Source: Pantanalinema sp. (lineage in GTDB: Bacteria; Cyanobacteriota; Sericytochromatia; S15B-MN24; UBA4093). From it: 64,000 bases of DNA. Of the stretch, positions 18,118-29,696 are shown in pieces. Position 1 is the first letter of the stretch. Every line of letters starts with the position of its first letter. The translations under genes were made by a program, and so were the position numbers. The stretch is taken from the NCBI GenBank assembly GCA_036704125.1, contig DATNQI010000017.1:1-64000 (forward strand). Reading direction: 5' to 3'. The notes beneath the pieces were generated by a model. That model did not search any database. It was not told the DNA's origin and was given only the letters and a program-made list of their open reading frames with translations.

Positions 18118-18948
18118 GGGTTGCTCCTTATCGGTTAGAAACGTGGAAACGAGTGAAACCAGCGCCTCGGGGCGCTCGAAGGGGACGGCGTGGCCCGTCT
18201 CTGGCAGCACTTCCAGGCGAGCAGCAGGGATGCTGGCCTGCATGCGCAGGGCGATGGCACCGAACTTGGCGTCCAGCGCGCCGACCACCAGGAGGGTCGG
18301 CACCTTCAGGCCCGAGAGCCGATCGTGCAGGGGAGTTTGGCTGCCCGTGCCCATGACGGAAAGGGAAGCGGCCAGCCCGGCCGTATCCTGTTCGAGCCGC
18401 ATCGCGCGCATGGCGCGCTTCGTCTCGGCGTCCAGGGCCTCCAAGGTCGCGAAGAGCGGCAGCGCCGACCAGCGGTCCACGAAGGGCACGATGCCGTCGG
18501 CGACGATCTCGTCGGCGAGCGACGCGTCCGAGTCCCGGCGTGCCGCTCGGTCCTCGGGGCGATCGAGCCCGGGTGAGGCGCCGATCAGCACCAGCCGCGA
18601 GACCAGATCGGGCCGGCGCAGGGCCAGGTCGAGCGCGAGGCGCCCGCCCATCGAGTAGCCGACGAGAACGACGCGCCTCGTGCCGAGGGCTTCGAGCAGG
18701 GCGCCCAGCGCTTCCGAGACCCGCGCGAAGCTCCAGGTCTCGACGGGCTCCGAAAAGGCGGTGCCGCCGTGGCCGGGCAGGTCGGGGGCGATGCAGGTGT
18801 AGCGGGCCGAGAGGGCCGCTGCGATGGGATTCCAGGCCCGTGCGTCCCATGTGAAGCCGTGCAGGAAGACGAGGGTCTCGCTCTCGCCCTCGTTCCAGGT
18901 CCGGACGCGCCAGCGCAGGCCCCCGGCTTCGACGAAGCGCGGGGTCAT
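17287..18948 (-). CDS. menH-menB: MenH-MenB continuous reading frame (SHCHC synthase joined to DHNA-CoA synthase)
   Basis: A single uninterrupted frame of 553 codons. Residues 1-277 are MenH, an alpha/beta hydrolase with oxyanion FLHGFTWD, nucleophile GYSMGG and His in [10 protein letters not shown]; it forms SHCHC by losing pyruvate from SEPHCHC. MenH ends at the family's usual C-terminus (VSTFLTD), then the frame continues through KEQP into MenB with no stop. The start ATG at 18948 is in an ATGA overlap with menD. A strong AAGGAG lies just before the internal MenB ATG, so a fused protein, separate MenB, or both are possible. Both other frames have a TAA at the junction, so a single-base indel would give two ordinary genes. 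Confidence 0.8.
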   Translation of the reverse strand: MTPRFVEAGGLRWRVRTWNEGESETLVFLHGFTWDARAWNPIAAALSARYTCIAPDLPGHGGTAFSEPVETWSFARVSEALGALLEALGTRRVVLVGYSMGGRLALDLALRRPDLVSRLVLIGASPGLDRPEDRAARRDSDASLADEIVADGIVPFVDRWSALPLFATLEALDAETKRAMRAMRLEQDTAGLAASLSVMGTGSQTPLHDRLSGLKVPTLLVVGALDAKFGAIALRMQASIPAARLEVLPETGHAVPFERPEALVSLVSTFLTDKEQPMIDVALPAWKIVQDFTDIRYEKAEGIAKITINRPEVRNAFRPQTLMEMTAAFTDAREDPEIGVVILTGEGPLAFCSGGDQRIRGNEGYVGFDGVPRLNVLDLQKQIRSMPKPVIAMVAGYAVGGGHVLHLVCDLTIAADNARFGQTGPRVGSFDGGFGASYLADIVGQKKAREIWFLCRQYDAGEALDMGLVNKVVPLAELEAETVSWCRKILEHSPLALRLLKSSFNAGIDGQVGVQELAGNATLLYYMSEEAQEGRNAYVEKRKPDFSRFPRRP

Positions 18949-20699
18949 CGGGCCGTGGCCTCCGCGCAGAACGCCTGCGCGCCGGCCGCAGCCGCCCGCT
19001 TCATCAGGGCCTGATAGGCGAGCGCCTCGTCGGTGCGGGCGGTGGGCACCTCCACGATGGTCGCGCGACCGCTCGTCATGGCCCGCGCGACCTGCTCGGC
19101 CGCCTCGCAAGGCGTCGTCGCGACGGCGTGATCCAGGCCGAAGAGGCCGGCGGCGCCCTCGAAGCGCAGGCCGTGAGGCGTGCCGAAGTAGGGCTCGAAG
19201 ATCTCGGGGAAGCCCGAGATCGGCAGGTGCGAGAAGATGGCCCCGCCGTCGTTGTTGAGCACCAGGGCCACGAAGGGGGCCTCGAGGTGGCGGACGGCGA
19301 GCAGGCCGCCCAGGTCGTGCAGGAAGGCGAGGTCGCCCGTCACGAGCAGGGTCGGCCGCGCGAGCCCCTTGGCCGCCCCGAGGGCGGTCGAGGTGATCCC
19401 GTCGATGCCGTTCGCGCCGCGGCTGACCAGCACCCGGATCCCCTCGGGCCCTCGGCCGCACAGGGCGTCGGCGTAGCGGATCGACATGCTGCTCGACAGG
19501 AACACCCCGCTGCCAGGGGGCAGGGCGCGAATGGCGTCGCGCACGGCGAGGGCCTCGGTGGCGTCACGCGCCTGCTCGAAGGTCTCGGCCGCCGCGCGAT
19601 CCGCGCTCAGCAGGCGCTCGCCCCACGCCGTCCGGGGACGAGGAGGTGCTTGGTCCGTGAGGGCGTCGAGCATGGCGGCAACGTCGCCGGCAACCGTCAG
19701 GTGCGCCAGCGCCTCCGGGTCGCGCCGGGCGAGATCGGGCTGCAGGAGGGCCAACCAGGGCTGGTGGCGCTCGAGCCACTTGTTGAGGGTGGCCGAGGTC
19801 GGCAGCCCGCCCACCCGGATCACGAGGTCGGGGCCCTCGGCGGCGATCGCAGGGTCCCGCAGCAGCGCCTCGGCGTGCGCGACGGTGAGCCCCTCGGCTT
19901 CCGGGTGGAAGCGCAGGCCCGAGGCCACGTCGGCGGCGATGGGGAAGCCCGTGCGGCGCGCGAGCGCAAGGACGCCCTCGGGGGCGGTGGCGTCGAGCGC
20001 GGGGCCCGCGACGATCAGCCCCCGCTCGGCCGAGGCGATGCGCGCAGCGAGCGAGACGAGGGCCGCCGCGTCGCAGCCGCTCGGGGCCGAGGCGAGCGAG
20101 CTCAGCTCGCCGAGGGCCTCTTCGGCCAGCTCGGCGAAGGCCGGGTCGGGGCTGGGGATGGGCGGCAGGGGATCCGCGAAGGGCACGTTGAGGTGCACCG
20201 GCCCCGTCGGGGCGGCCTGGGCGATCGCCGCGGCCTGGGCGGCGAGCGCGCCGAGGCGCCGCAGCGAGGCCGGGCTCGCGAGGGGCAGGGCCGTCTCGGC
20301 GAAGTGCCGGACGTGCGAGCCGAAGAGGCGCACCTGGTCGATGGTCTGGGCGGCCCCGGTGCCGCGCAGCTCGGGCGGGCGATCGGCGCTGAGGACGATG
20401 AGGGGCACCCCCGAGAGCGACGCCTCGATGATCGCCGGGTAGTAGTTGGCGGCCGCGGTGCCCGAGGTGCAGACGAGCGCGACCGGGCGGCGCGAGGCCT
20501 TGGCGAGGCCGAGGGCGAAGAAGGCGGCGGCGCGCTCGTCGATGTGGACGGTGGTGCGCAGCTCGCCCATGGTGTGGGCCGCGTAGGCCAGGGGCGTCGA
20601 GCGCGAGCCGGGGGTGACGCAGACGTCGCGGACCCCCGCGCGGTGAAGGGCGCCGAGGAGGACCCGGGCCCAGAGGGCGTTGAGGTTGGGGGCGGTCAT
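18945..20699 (-). CDS. menD: SEPHCHC synthase (2-succinyl-5-enolpyruvyl-6-hydroxy-3-cyclohexene-1-carboxylate synthase)
   Basis: 584 residues, ThDP-dependent. It joins isochorismate and 2-oxoglutarate and releases CO2. The N-terminal PYR domain has [12 protein letters not shown] and [12 protein letters not shown] (catalytic Glu), then [13 protein letters not shown]. The C-terminal PP domain has [16 protein letters not shown] and the ThDP/Mg motif TGDLAFLHD ... LNNDGGAIF. The ATG lies in an ATGA overlap with the menF stop, and its own stop overlaps menH. The assignment is firm. Confidence 0.97.
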   Translation of the reverse strand: MTAPNLNALWARVLLGALHRAGVRDVCVTPGSRSTPLAYAAHTMGELRTTVHIDERAAAFFALGLAKASRRPVALVCTSGTAAANYYPAIIEASLSGVPLIVLSADRPPELRGTGAAQTIDQVRLFGSHVRHFAETALPLASPASLRRLGALAAQAAAIAQAAPTGPVHLNVPFADPLPPIPSPDPAFAELAEEALGELSSLASAPSGCDAAALVSLAARIASAERGLIVAGPALDATAPEGVLALARRTGFPIAADVASGLRFHPEAEGLTVAHAEALLRDPAIAAEGPDLVIRVGGLPTSATLNKWLERHQPWLALLQPDLARRDPEALAHLTVAGDVAAMLDALTDQAPPRPRTAWGERLLSADRAAAETFEQARDATEALAVRDAIRALPPGSGVFLSSSMSIRYADALCGRGPEGIRVLVSRGANGIDGITSTALGAAKGLARPTLLVTGDLAFLHDLGGLLAVRHLEAPFVALVLNNDGGAIFSHLPISGFPEIFEPYFGTPHGLRFEGAAGLFGLDHAVATTPCEAAEQVARAMTSGRATIVEVPTARTDEALAYQALMKRAAAAGAQAFCAEATAR

Positions 20700-22090
20700 T
20701 CGGGGCGACCCTCCAGGATCGAGAGGATCCCCGAGGCCTTGCGCTCGGTCTCCTCGTACTCGGCGTCGGGGTCGGACCCCGGGACGATGCCGCAGCCGGT
20801 GACGGCGATCGCCCCTTGCGGGTGGATCATCGCCGAGCGGATCCCGACCGCGAAGTCGCAGGCGTCGGCCCCGACCCAGCCGACGGCCCCGGCGTACCAG
20901 CCCCGCACGCGGCCCTCCAGCCGGCGGACCGACGCCCGGGCGGCCTCTCGGGGGGTGCCGCAGACCGCAGGGGTCGGGTAGAGGGCCGAAAGGACGTCCT
21001 TCAGGCTGGTGTCGGGATCGAGGCGGCCCGTGACGGGGGTGTAGAGGTGCTGCACCGTGGGGGTGCGCAGGACGGTGGGGGCGTCTGCGATGGTGAGCGA
21101 GGCGCAGAGCGGGGCGAGGCCCTCTCGGATGAAGCGGACGACAAAGTCGTGCTCGCGCCGCTCCTTGTCGTCGGCGAGCATCATTGAAGCCAGGAGCGCG
21201 TCCTCGGCCGCATCGCGGCCTCGGCGGCGCGTGCCTGCCAGGCCATCGGCCATGATCCGGTCGCCGGTGACCGAGATCAGACGCTCGGGGGTGGCCCCCA
21301 CGAAGGCCGAACCCGCATCGAAGCGGAAGCAGAAGCGATGGCCGGGAGACGTCCTCGAGAAGCCGTCGAGCACCGCCCACGGGTCGATGGCTTCGAGCGA
21401 GCGAAGGCGGATCTCGCGCGAGAGCACCACCTTGGGGACCGACGCGGTCTCGGCGAGGGCCTGCCGGATGGCCTGGGCCCAGCGGTCGCGATCGCCCTGG
21501 TCCGCGAGGCGCTCGGCCCTTGGCACCGGCGCGCGCTGGGCGCGGGCCGCCTCGGCCCAGCGCTCGACGCGCTCGCGCAGCTCAAGGAAGCGCTGCTCGA
21601 GCGTCTCGGGGGTGTCCTCGGCGCTCGCGCGCACCAGGGCGATCACCTGGGCCGTCCCGGGGCGCGCCTCGTCCCAGCGCAGCGTCAGCTCGGGCAACAC
21701 GAAGCGCGCAGGCAGACCTGCCGGCCAGGCGGGGTGCACCGGGGATCCGGGATCGAAGGCGATCCCCCCGAAGTAGCGCAGCTCGGGATGGGAAAGGGAA
21801 ACGAGGCGCTCGCGGCAGAGATCGGGGACGGCCAGGGCGCCGTCGGAGGTCGTGGCGCTCACCTCGTCGGCGGCGCCGAGGCCGATCCAGGTGCGGCCGT
21901 TGGCGACGTCCGCCCAGGCGATCTGGGGAAGAATTGCCGCGGCGCGGGCGAGGGTGAAGGGAGCGCTCGCCTCGATCGTGAACTCCCGGCTGACCAGGCG
22001 CGAAGACCCTGACCGTTCGACCGCTTCGAGGAGCGTGGGAGTGTCGAGCGGTTGAATGGACGAAAGGTTCGGTTTGCTCCCGGTCTGCAA
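20696..22090 (-). CDS. menF: isochorismate synthase
   Basis: 464 residues, chorismate-binding (anthranilate synthase I-like) fold. It converts chorismate to isochorismate, the first committed menaquinone step. C-terminal active-site motifs are VGATPERLIS, ADGLAGTRRRG, TPVTGRL, PTPAVCGTPREAA and RGWYAGAVGWVG. The start is TTG at 22090 with AGGAGG six bases upstream. It is the first gene of the men operon and diverges from the DAHP synthase gene. A TTGAAA -35-like box lies at 22158-22153 on the minus strand. Confidence 0.95.
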   Translation of the reverse strand: MQTGSKPNLSSIQPLDTPTLLEAVERSGSSRLVSREFTIEASAPFTLARAAAILPQIAWADVANGRTWIGLGAADEVSATTSDGALAVPDLCRERLVSLSHPELRYFGGIAFDPGSPVHPAWPAGLPARFVLPELTLRWDEARPGTAQVIALVRASAEDTPETLEQRFLELRERVERWAEAARAQRAPVPRAERLADQGDRDRWAQAIRQALAETASVPKVVLSREIRLRSLEAIDPWAVLDGFSRTSPGHRFCFRFDAGSAFVGATPERLISVTGDRIMADGLAGTRRRGRDAAEDALLASMMLADDKERREHDFVVRFIREGLAPLCASLTIADAPTVLRTPTVQHLYTPVTGRLDPDTSLKDVLSALYPTPAVCGTPREAARASVRRLEGRVRGWYAGAVGWVGADACDFAVGIRSAMIHPQGAIAVTGCGIVPGSDPDAEYEETERKASGILSILEGRPE

Positions 22091-22164
22091 ACGGGGCCTC
22101 CTCTGCGCTTCGCGGGGGTTTGCGCACGATTCATCATCGCACAGTTTTCGACTTTCAAAAAGAT

Positions 22165-22193
22165 TTGAAGGCTCTGAAAGGGTATGCTAGAAT
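22165..22193 (+). promoter_or_regulatory. strong extended -10 promoter for aroF-ispB-ubiE
   Basis: TTGAAG (22165-22170), 17 bp, TAGAAT (22188-22193), with TG one base before the -10. It drives the DAHP synthase operon. Confidence 0.65.
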
Positions 22194-22249
22194 GCCGGGT
22201 AAGGCGCGGCCTGCCAAGGATCCGCCTTTTTAGATCACAGGAGGCGCCC

Positions 22250-23230
22250 GTGCTCATCACGCTATCAGACCGCACGGAAGCTGCAAGAATTCACGGTTGG
22301 CTCATTCGCCAGGGGCACGCCAGCCGTAAGCTCGACGGAGGGCGCCTGATCCTCGTAGATGACCCCTTCGTCCCGCACCGGGTCCGTGAGACCCTGCTGG
22401 GCGATCCTGCGGTGGCGTCCCTGGAGATCACCCGCAGCGAGCCTCACCTGGTGATGCGCCACGGCGACGCGGACGCGGCCTGGCCCTTCCCCGGCCCCAT
22501 CCCGGACGTTGTCGCGGGCCCCTGCTCCATCGAGAGCCGCGCGGTGGCCGACGAGGTCGCCCACTTCCTCACCACCCTCTCGATCGGCTGGATGCGCGGC
22601 GGCACCTACAAGGTCCGCACCTCGCCCTACGAGTTCCAGGGAGCGGGCCTCAAGGCGGCCGAGTGGCTGCGCGAGGCCTGCGATCGCCACGGCCTGAAGG
22701 CCATCAGCGAGGTCATCGACAGCCCCGACGTGGAAGAGGTGGCGAGCCTGCTCGACGCCATCCAGATCGGGGCGCGCCAGATGCACAACCCGCAGTTCCT
22801 CCAGCGGGTGGCGCGGCTCGGCAAGCCCGTCCTGCTCAAGCGAGGCCTCTCGGCGACCCCGGCGGAGTGGCTCTGGGCGGGCGAGTACCTTCTCGAGGCG
22901 GGCGCGCCCTTCGTGGCCTTCTGCGAGCGCGGGATCCGCACCCCGTCGCCCCTCAAGCGCTTCACCCTCGACCTCCAGGCCATCCCCTTCATCAAGGAGA
23001 TGACCCCCTTCCCCATCTTCATCGATCCGAGCCACGCCGCGGGGTCCTCCCCCTACGTGAAGCCGCTCGCGCTCGGCGCCATGGCCGCCGGCGCCCACGG
23101 CCTGCTCGTCGAATGCCACCCCGACCCCGCCTGCGCGCGCAGCGACGCGACCCAGGCCCTCGACTTCGCGGCCCTCGCCGAGCTTGTTCGGCAGGTGCGC
23201 CGCCTCAACCTCCAGGAGGTAACCGTATGA
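22250..23230 (+). CDS. aroF: 3-deoxy-7-phosphoheptulonate (DAHP) synthase, AroF/KDO8PS-like type
   Basis: 326 residues from the GTG at 22250, which has AGGAGG six bases upstream. It joins PEP and erythrose 4-phosphate, the first step to chorismate. An N-terminal ferredoxin-like domain (about 1-70) precedes the barrel, as in the class I-beta enzymes such as that of Thermotoga. Motifs are AGPCSIES, GGTYKVRTSPYEFQG, IGARQMHNPQFL, LLKRG, FIDPSHAAG and VECHPDP. The N-terminal domain can give feedback control by aromatic amino acids. It diverges from menF and its stop overlaps the prenyl synthase ATG. Confidence 0.93.
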   Translation: MLITLSDRTEAARIHGWLIRQGHASRKLDGGRLILVDDPFVPHRVRETLLGDPAVASLEITRSEPHLVMRHGDADAAWPFPGPIPDVVAGPCSIESRAVADEVAHFLTTLSIGWMRGGTYKVRTSPYEFQGAGLKAAEWLREACDRHGLKAISEVIDSPDVEEVASLLDAIQIGARQMHNPQFLQRVARLGKPVLLKRGLSATPAEWLWAGEYLLEAGAPFVAFCERGIRTPSPLKRFTLDLQAIPFIKEMTPFPIFIDPSHAAGSSPYVKPLALGAMAAGAHGLLVECHPDPACARSDATQALDFAALAELVRQVRRLNLQEVTV

Positions 23231-24237
23231 TCTCGCAGGCTGCCGAGGTGCACCGCAAGACCTTCCGCGAGAGCCTGGTCGACGCCGTCCAGTCCAAGAA
23301 CGACGTCCTCTTCCAGGCCGCCTCGCACCTGCTCGAGGTCGAGGGCAAGTCGATCCGCCCGCGCTGCGCTCGCCTCGTCGGCGAGGCCGCCAATCCCGGC
23401 GCGCCCCTGACCGATGGCCACGAGCGCCTCGCCGAGGCGGTCGAGATGCTGCACGTGGGCTCGCTCATCCACGACGACATCCTGGACGAGGCCGAGCTGC
23501 GCCGCGGGGTGAAATCGGTCCACGTCAAGCACGGCGCCAAGGCGGCCGTGCTCGCCGGCGACTTCTTGCTCGCCCGCTCGTGCGGCCTGATCGCGTCGCT
23601 CGGCCACCACCACCTCAACCAGCGCATGGCCGAGGTGCTCGCGGGCCTCTGCGAGGGCGAGTACCTCCAGGACGAGCAGCTCTGGAACCTGGACGTGACG
23701 GTCGAGGCCTACCTCGAGCGGATGGCCCTCAAGACCTCGGGCCCCTTCGAGCTCGCCTGCGAGGGCGCGGCCCTCCTGAGCGGCCAGCGCGACGAGGTCG
23801 TGCAGGCCGCCCGCCGCTTCGGCTATCACCTGGGCCTCTTGTTCCAGATGTTCGACGATCTGCTCGACTACGCGAGCTCGACCCAGGTCGCGGGCAAGCC
23901 CGTCGGCCAGGACCTGCTCGCGGGCTCGCTCACCCTGCCGGTGATCGTGGCCCTCGAGGACCCCGCGGTCGGCCCGGTCATGCGCCGGATGCTCTCGCCC
24001 TTCCCCCAGGAGATCCACCCCGAGCTCAGGGAGCTCCTCTTCAGCCCCGAGGTCTTCCGCAAGGCCCTCGATCGCCTCGAGGCCGAGGCCAAGAAGGCCG
24101 GAGCCTGCCTGGACGTCTTCCCGCCGAGTCCCGCCAGGCAGCAGCTCTTCGATTACCTGGACCGGCTTAACGAACAGGCGCGCAGCCTCACCCCCGAGGC
24201 CGCCCTCCCCACCCTCGGTGCCGCCCGTGTCGTATAA
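23227..24237 (+). CDS. trans-polyprenyl diphosphate synthase (probable menaquinone side-chain synthase)
   Basis: 336 residues. It extends FPP or GGPP with IPP units. The first Asp-rich motif is HDDILDEA and the second is FDDLLDY, with the family stretches GKSIRPR, VLAGDFLLAR and KTSGPFELAC. The ATG sits in an ATGA overlap with aroF, and the 3' end overlaps ubiE by 20 bp. Neighbours menA and ubiE point to supplying the menaquinone tail. Chain length cannot be told reliably from the residues before the first DDxxD (EMLHVGSLI); the small residues there favour a long chain. Confidence 0.9.
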   Translation: MISQAAEVHRKTFRESLVDAVQSKNDVLFQAASHLLEVEGKSIRPRCARLVGEAANPGAPLTDGHERLAEAVEMLHVGSLIHDDILDEAELRRGVKSVHVKHGAKAAVLAGDFLLARSCGLIASLGHHHLNQRMAEVLAGLCEGEYLQDEQLWNLDVTVEAYLERMALKTSGPFELACEGAALLSGQRDEVVQAARRFGYHLGLLFQMFDDLLDYASSTQVAGKPVGQDLLAGSLTLPVIVALEDPAVGPVMRRMLSPFPQEIHPELRELLFSPEVFRKALDRLEAEAKKAGACLDVFPPSPARQQLFDYLDRLNEQARSLTPEAALPTLGAARVV

Positions 24238-24940
24238 CCTTCCGAACGTCGAGGACAAGCCCGCCTACGTCCGCGGCATGTTCGACCGGATCGCGGGCAA
24301 CTACGACCGGGTCAACCGCCTGATGACCGGCGGGCGCGACGCGGCCTGGAAGCGGACCGTGCTCGCCCTCGCGGGGGCCACGCGCGGGGGAAGCTACCTG
24401 GATCTCTGCACAGGCACGGGGGACATCGCCTTCTTGCTGGCCGAGGCCGCCGGGGCCGAGGGCAGCGTCAAGGCCCTGGACTTCTCGCCGGGCATGCTCG
24501 AGGTCGCGCGCGCGCGGCCCTGGGACGGCCCGGTCATCGACTGGCTCCAGGGGGACGCCTGCGCCCTTCCCTTCGAGGACGCGAGCTTCGACGCCGTCAC
24601 GGTGGGCTACGGCCTGCGCAACGTGCAGCAGCTGGACCTGGCCCTGAGCGAGATCCGCCGCGTGCTCAAGCCGGCAGGGCGCTTCGTCACCCTGGATCTG
24701 GGCAAGCCGAAGGTCAAGATCGTGCGCTGGGGCGCCGAGGTCTACGAGTACCGGATCGTGCCTGCGATCGGGAGCCTCTTCTCGGGCGATCGCGAGGCCT
24801 ATCGCTACCTGCCCCACTCCAACTCCACCTTCCCGGATCAGCGGGAGCTGGCCGAGCGCCTGCGCGCCCTGGGCTTCCAGGAGGTGAAGGTGCACGACCG
24901 GATGCTCGGAGCGATCGCCATCGTAGCCGGGACGCGCTGA
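24218..24940 (+). CDS. ubiE: demethylmenaquinone methyltransferase
   Basis: 240 residues, class I AdoMet methyltransferase and the last step of menaquinone synthesis. It has the UbiE signature YDRVNRLMTGGRDAAWKR, motif I LDLCTGTGDIAF, and the family stretch GYGLRNVQ. The start is GTG at 24218, inside the end of the prenyl synthase gene; a second GTG at 24227 is also possible. The typical C-terminal VYEYRIVPAIGSLFSGDREAY region is kept. It completes a three-gene operon that serves the divergent men operon. Confidence 0.93.
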   Translation: MPPVSYNLPNVEDKPAYVRGMFDRIAGNYDRVNRLMTGGRDAAWKRTVLALAGATRGGSYLDLCTGTGDIAFLLAEAAGAEGSVKALDFSPGMLEVARARPWDGPVIDWLQGDACALPFEDASFDAVTVGYGLRNVQQLDLALSEIRRVLKPAGRFVTLDLGKPKVKIVRWGAEVYEYRIVPAIGSLFSGDREAYRYLPHSNSTFPDQRELAERLRALGFQEVKVHDRMLGAIAIVAGTR

Positions 24941-25031
24941 GGCGCTCCCGCCCGTTCACGCCGCCCCGGCCCCAAGCCGTGGGCGGTTTCGCGCAGCTGG
25001 AAAATGGCCGCACCATCGAGCGGCAAGCGTG

Positions 25032-25700
25032 CTAGATCGTGCTGACGTCCAGCCTGCCGGTGACGGTCGGGACGGGGCTCGCGACCCCGTTGATCGAAAG
25101 GAACTGCCCCTGCTCGGGGTTGTAGGCGAACACCTCGCCCGTCTCGAGCTTGTAGATCCAGGCGTGAAGGTGCAGCTCGCCGCTGGCGAGGCGCGCGGCC
25201 ACCACGGGATGCGTCCGGAGGTTCTCGATCTGGCCCAGGACGTTCTCCTCGACCGTCACGGTGAGGAGGCGGTCGTCGTGGAGGTGCTGGTAGTTCTCCT
25301 GGACCACGTGCCGGGTCGACTCGGCGTGGGCGAGCCAGGCCGCGAGGGCGGGCAGCTCTTCGAGGGTCTCGGGGTGGATCAGCGCCTTCATGGCGCCGCA
25401 GTGCGAGTGGCCGCAGACGATGATGTCCTTGACCCCGAGGACCGCGACGGCGTACTCGATGGTGGCGCTCTCGCCGTCGATGGCCGCGCCGTAGGGCGGG
25501 ATGATGTTGCCCGCGTTGCGCAGGATGAAGAGCTCCCCCGGCTCGGTCTGGGTGATCAGGTTGGGGTTGATCCGGGAATCCGAGCAGGTGATGAACAGCG
25601 TGTCAGGGTTCTGGCCCTTCGCCAGGCGCTCGAAGAGCGCGCGCTGGGTGCTGAAGATGGTGGACTGGAAGTGGTGGAGACCTGCGACGAGCTTTTGCAA
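25032..25700 (-). CDS. beta-class carbonic anhydrase
   Basis: 222 residues. It interconverts CO2 and bicarbonate. Zinc ligands are Cys of CSDSR, and His and Cys of GHSHCGAMK; the Asp-Arg dyad (CSDSRI) is present. The start is TTG at 25700 with AAGGAG upstream, and the first residues ([12 protein letters not shown]) fit the family N-terminus. A promoter TTGAAC, 17 bp, TATCAT lies at 25809-25781 on the minus strand, just after the RNase D gene. The gene is convergent with ubiE. Confidence 0.93.
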   Translation of the reverse strand: MQKLVAGLHHFQSTIFSTQRALFERLAKGQNPDTLFITCSDSRINPNLITQTEPGELFILRNAGNIIPPYGAAIDGESATIEYAVAVLGVKDIIVCGHSHCGAMKALIHPETLEELPALAAWLAHAESTRHVVQENYQHLHDDRLLTVTVEENVLGQIENLRTHPVVAARLASGELHLHAWIYKLETGEVFAYNPEQGQFLSINGVASPVPTVTGRLDVSTI

Positions 25701-25780
25701 GTGGTGACTCCTTGTCGCTGTCGGCCAGCCATGCGCAACGCATGAATGGCCGATGCGCTCTGGTATGGTTTTGGTTTGTA

Positions 25781-25809
25781 ATGATAATAGATCGCAAGAG
25801 CGAGTTCAA
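25781..25809 (-). promoter_or_regulatory. promoter of the carbonic anhydrase gene
   Basis: TTGAAC (25809-25804), 17 bp, TATCAT (25786-25781) on the minus strand. Confidence 0.5.
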
Positions 25810-25814
25810 GCGCG

Positions 25815-26438
25815 CTAATGCTCGAAGAGGTTCTCCCAGCCTTGCAGGTCCAGCTCGATCAGGGTCGGGAGGTGCTGCATGCAGGAGAGCGCGAGCTCCA
25901 TGCGCCCCTCGCGCGCGAGCATGGCGTCGAGCTTCTCCTTGAGCGGGATGAGGTAGCGCACGTCGTTGGCCGAGTAGGCGAGCTGCGCGGGGCTGAGGTC
26001 GTCGGATCCCCAGTAGCTGGTCTGGACCGACTTGTCCAGCTCGACGCCGAGCAGGTCCTTGGTCAGGTCCTTGAGACCGTGCTTGCCCGAGAAGGTCCGG
26101 GCGATCTTGCTGGCGACCTTGGTGCAGTAGACGCGCGTGATCCGGGCGCCCAGGTGCTTTCGCAGCATGGCCAGATCGAAGCGCGCGAAGTGGAAGAGCT
26201 TCAGGGGGCGCTCGGCCTCGAGCAGCTTGACCAGGAGCGGCATGTCGTACGAGGTCACCTGGAGGACCGTCGTGAGGCCGTCCTCGTTGCACAGCTGGAC
26301 CAGGCAGAGCCGGTCGCGGTGCGGGTTGAGGCCGGTGGTCTCGGTGTCGGCGCACAGGTAGGCGCTCTTGGCGTAGGCATCGAACAGGGCCTGGGTGAGG
26401 TCGCCCTTGATGAGATGGACGTCGGCGGGGGCTTTCAC
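25815..26438 (-). CDS. RNase D-like 3'-5' exonuclease (DEDDy)
   Basis: 207 residues, only the exonuclease domain of RNase D without the HRDC parts. The DEDD residues are visible: DTE in CADTETTGL, Asp in HFARFDLAML, and Tyr/Asp in YSANDVRYL. It should trim structured RNA 3' ends. The start GTG at 26438 has AAAGGAG upstream; an ATG 13 codons earlier lacks one. It lies downstream of clpC on the same strand but is separated by a strong hairpin. Confidence 0.88.
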   Translation of the reverse strand: MKAPADVHLIKGDLTQALFDAYAKSAYLCADTETTGLNPHRDRLCLVQLCNEDGLTTVLQVTSYDMPLLVKLLEAERPLKLFHFARFDLAMLRKHLGARITRVYCTKVASKIARTFSGKHGLKDLTKDLLGVELDKSVQTSYWGSDDLSPAQLAYSANDVRYLIPLKEKLDAMLAREGRMELALSCMQHLPTLIELDLQGWENLFEH

Positions 26439-26499
26439 GGGGGTCTCCTTTGCGGCGAGGGGCGGCGGCACTATCATTATAGCGCCCGCTTGGTGCTCA

Positions 26500-26542
26500 A
26501 ACGAGAGGGGCCCCCGCCAGCTCGGCGGGGGCCCCTCTCGTT
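26500..26542 (-). terminator. 19-bp GC hairpin after clpC
   Basis: Arms 26500-26518 and 26524-26542 are perfectly complementary, followed by TTTG on the minus strand. It ends clpC before the RNase D gene. Confidence 0.75.
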
Positions 26543-26547
26543 CAGTC

Positions 26548-28995
<2,448 letters not shown>

Positions 28996-29143
28996 TTCGC
29001 ACCTTCTTCAATCCTAACTTGGTGTCGGGTTTTGGTGGCATCTTACCACAGCCTATGACACCCGCCAATGCGCTATTGGAAGCGAAAAAACGCAGTCGTG
29101 ACAAGTCTTTCAGGCATTTTGCACCTTGAGTCCGTCGCGTCGG

Positions 29144-29533
29144 CTACTCCCCAAGGTGGTCCTTGAGTCGGGCCTTGATCGAGCGGATTTCGTGCTCGCG
29201 CCCTTTCTTCAGCTGCTCCAGCTCTCCAATCCGTAGCTTGATCTCTGCAATTTCGGCCTCCTTCTGCGCCTTGAGCTGATCAAGGTCGTTTTGCAACCGG
29301 ATGATCCGCTCGACCCCCGCGAGGTTGATTCCGAGCTCCTGGGTCAGCTTCTGGATGTAGATCAGGCGCTCGATGTCGGCCTCGGAGTACAGGCGATTCT
29401 TCCCCTGCCGCTTGGGGCTCACGAGCCCCCGCCGCTCGTAAAGGCGGAGCGTCTGGGGGTGCATCTTCACCAACTCCGCAGCCACGCTGATGATGTAGAG
29501 CGGCCGGTCTTTCGATGAATGCTCGTAGCCCAC
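29144..29533 (-). CDS. hspR: HspR-like MerR-family heat-shock repressor
   Basis: 129 residues. The N-terminal MerR helix-turn-helix starts [24 protein letters not shown], of which the core [14 protein letters not shown] is typical of HspR. A long C-terminal coiled coil (about 75-125) replaces the metal or drug domain of other MerR proteins. The start is GTG at 29533 with AAGGAGG upstream. It lies 148 bp upstream of clpC, a classical HspR target in Actinobacteria and related groups. One CTTGAGT half-site occurs at 29125-29131 with no inverted partner. Confidence 0.85.
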   Translation of the reverse strand: MGYEHSSKDRPLYIISVAAELVKMHPQTLRLYERRGLVSPKRQGKNRLYSEADIERLIYIQKLTQELGINLAGVERIIRLQNDLDQLKAQKEAEIAEIKLRIGELEQLKKGREHEIRSIKARLKDHLGE

Positions 29534-29640
29534 ATCGGTCCTCCTTCGAATCGAGTTTTCTATTCCCGGAGAGTAGACTTGCCTAACCCATTGTAAAGGC
29601 GCTTGCGGTTTGGCATTGAATGTTATGTTAACACGAGGGC

Positions 29641-29691
29641 CGAATCCCCCGCCCCCGACCCCGCTTCGCCGGGGTCGGCGGCGGGGGATTC
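29641..29691 (-). terminator. GC-rich hairpin after the DUF4139 gene
   Basis: Near-perfect inverted repeat, 29641-29663 with 29668-29691 and a short CTTCG loop. It starts 6 bp past the DUF4139 stop. Confidence 0.65.
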
Positions 29692-29696
29692 GGGTC

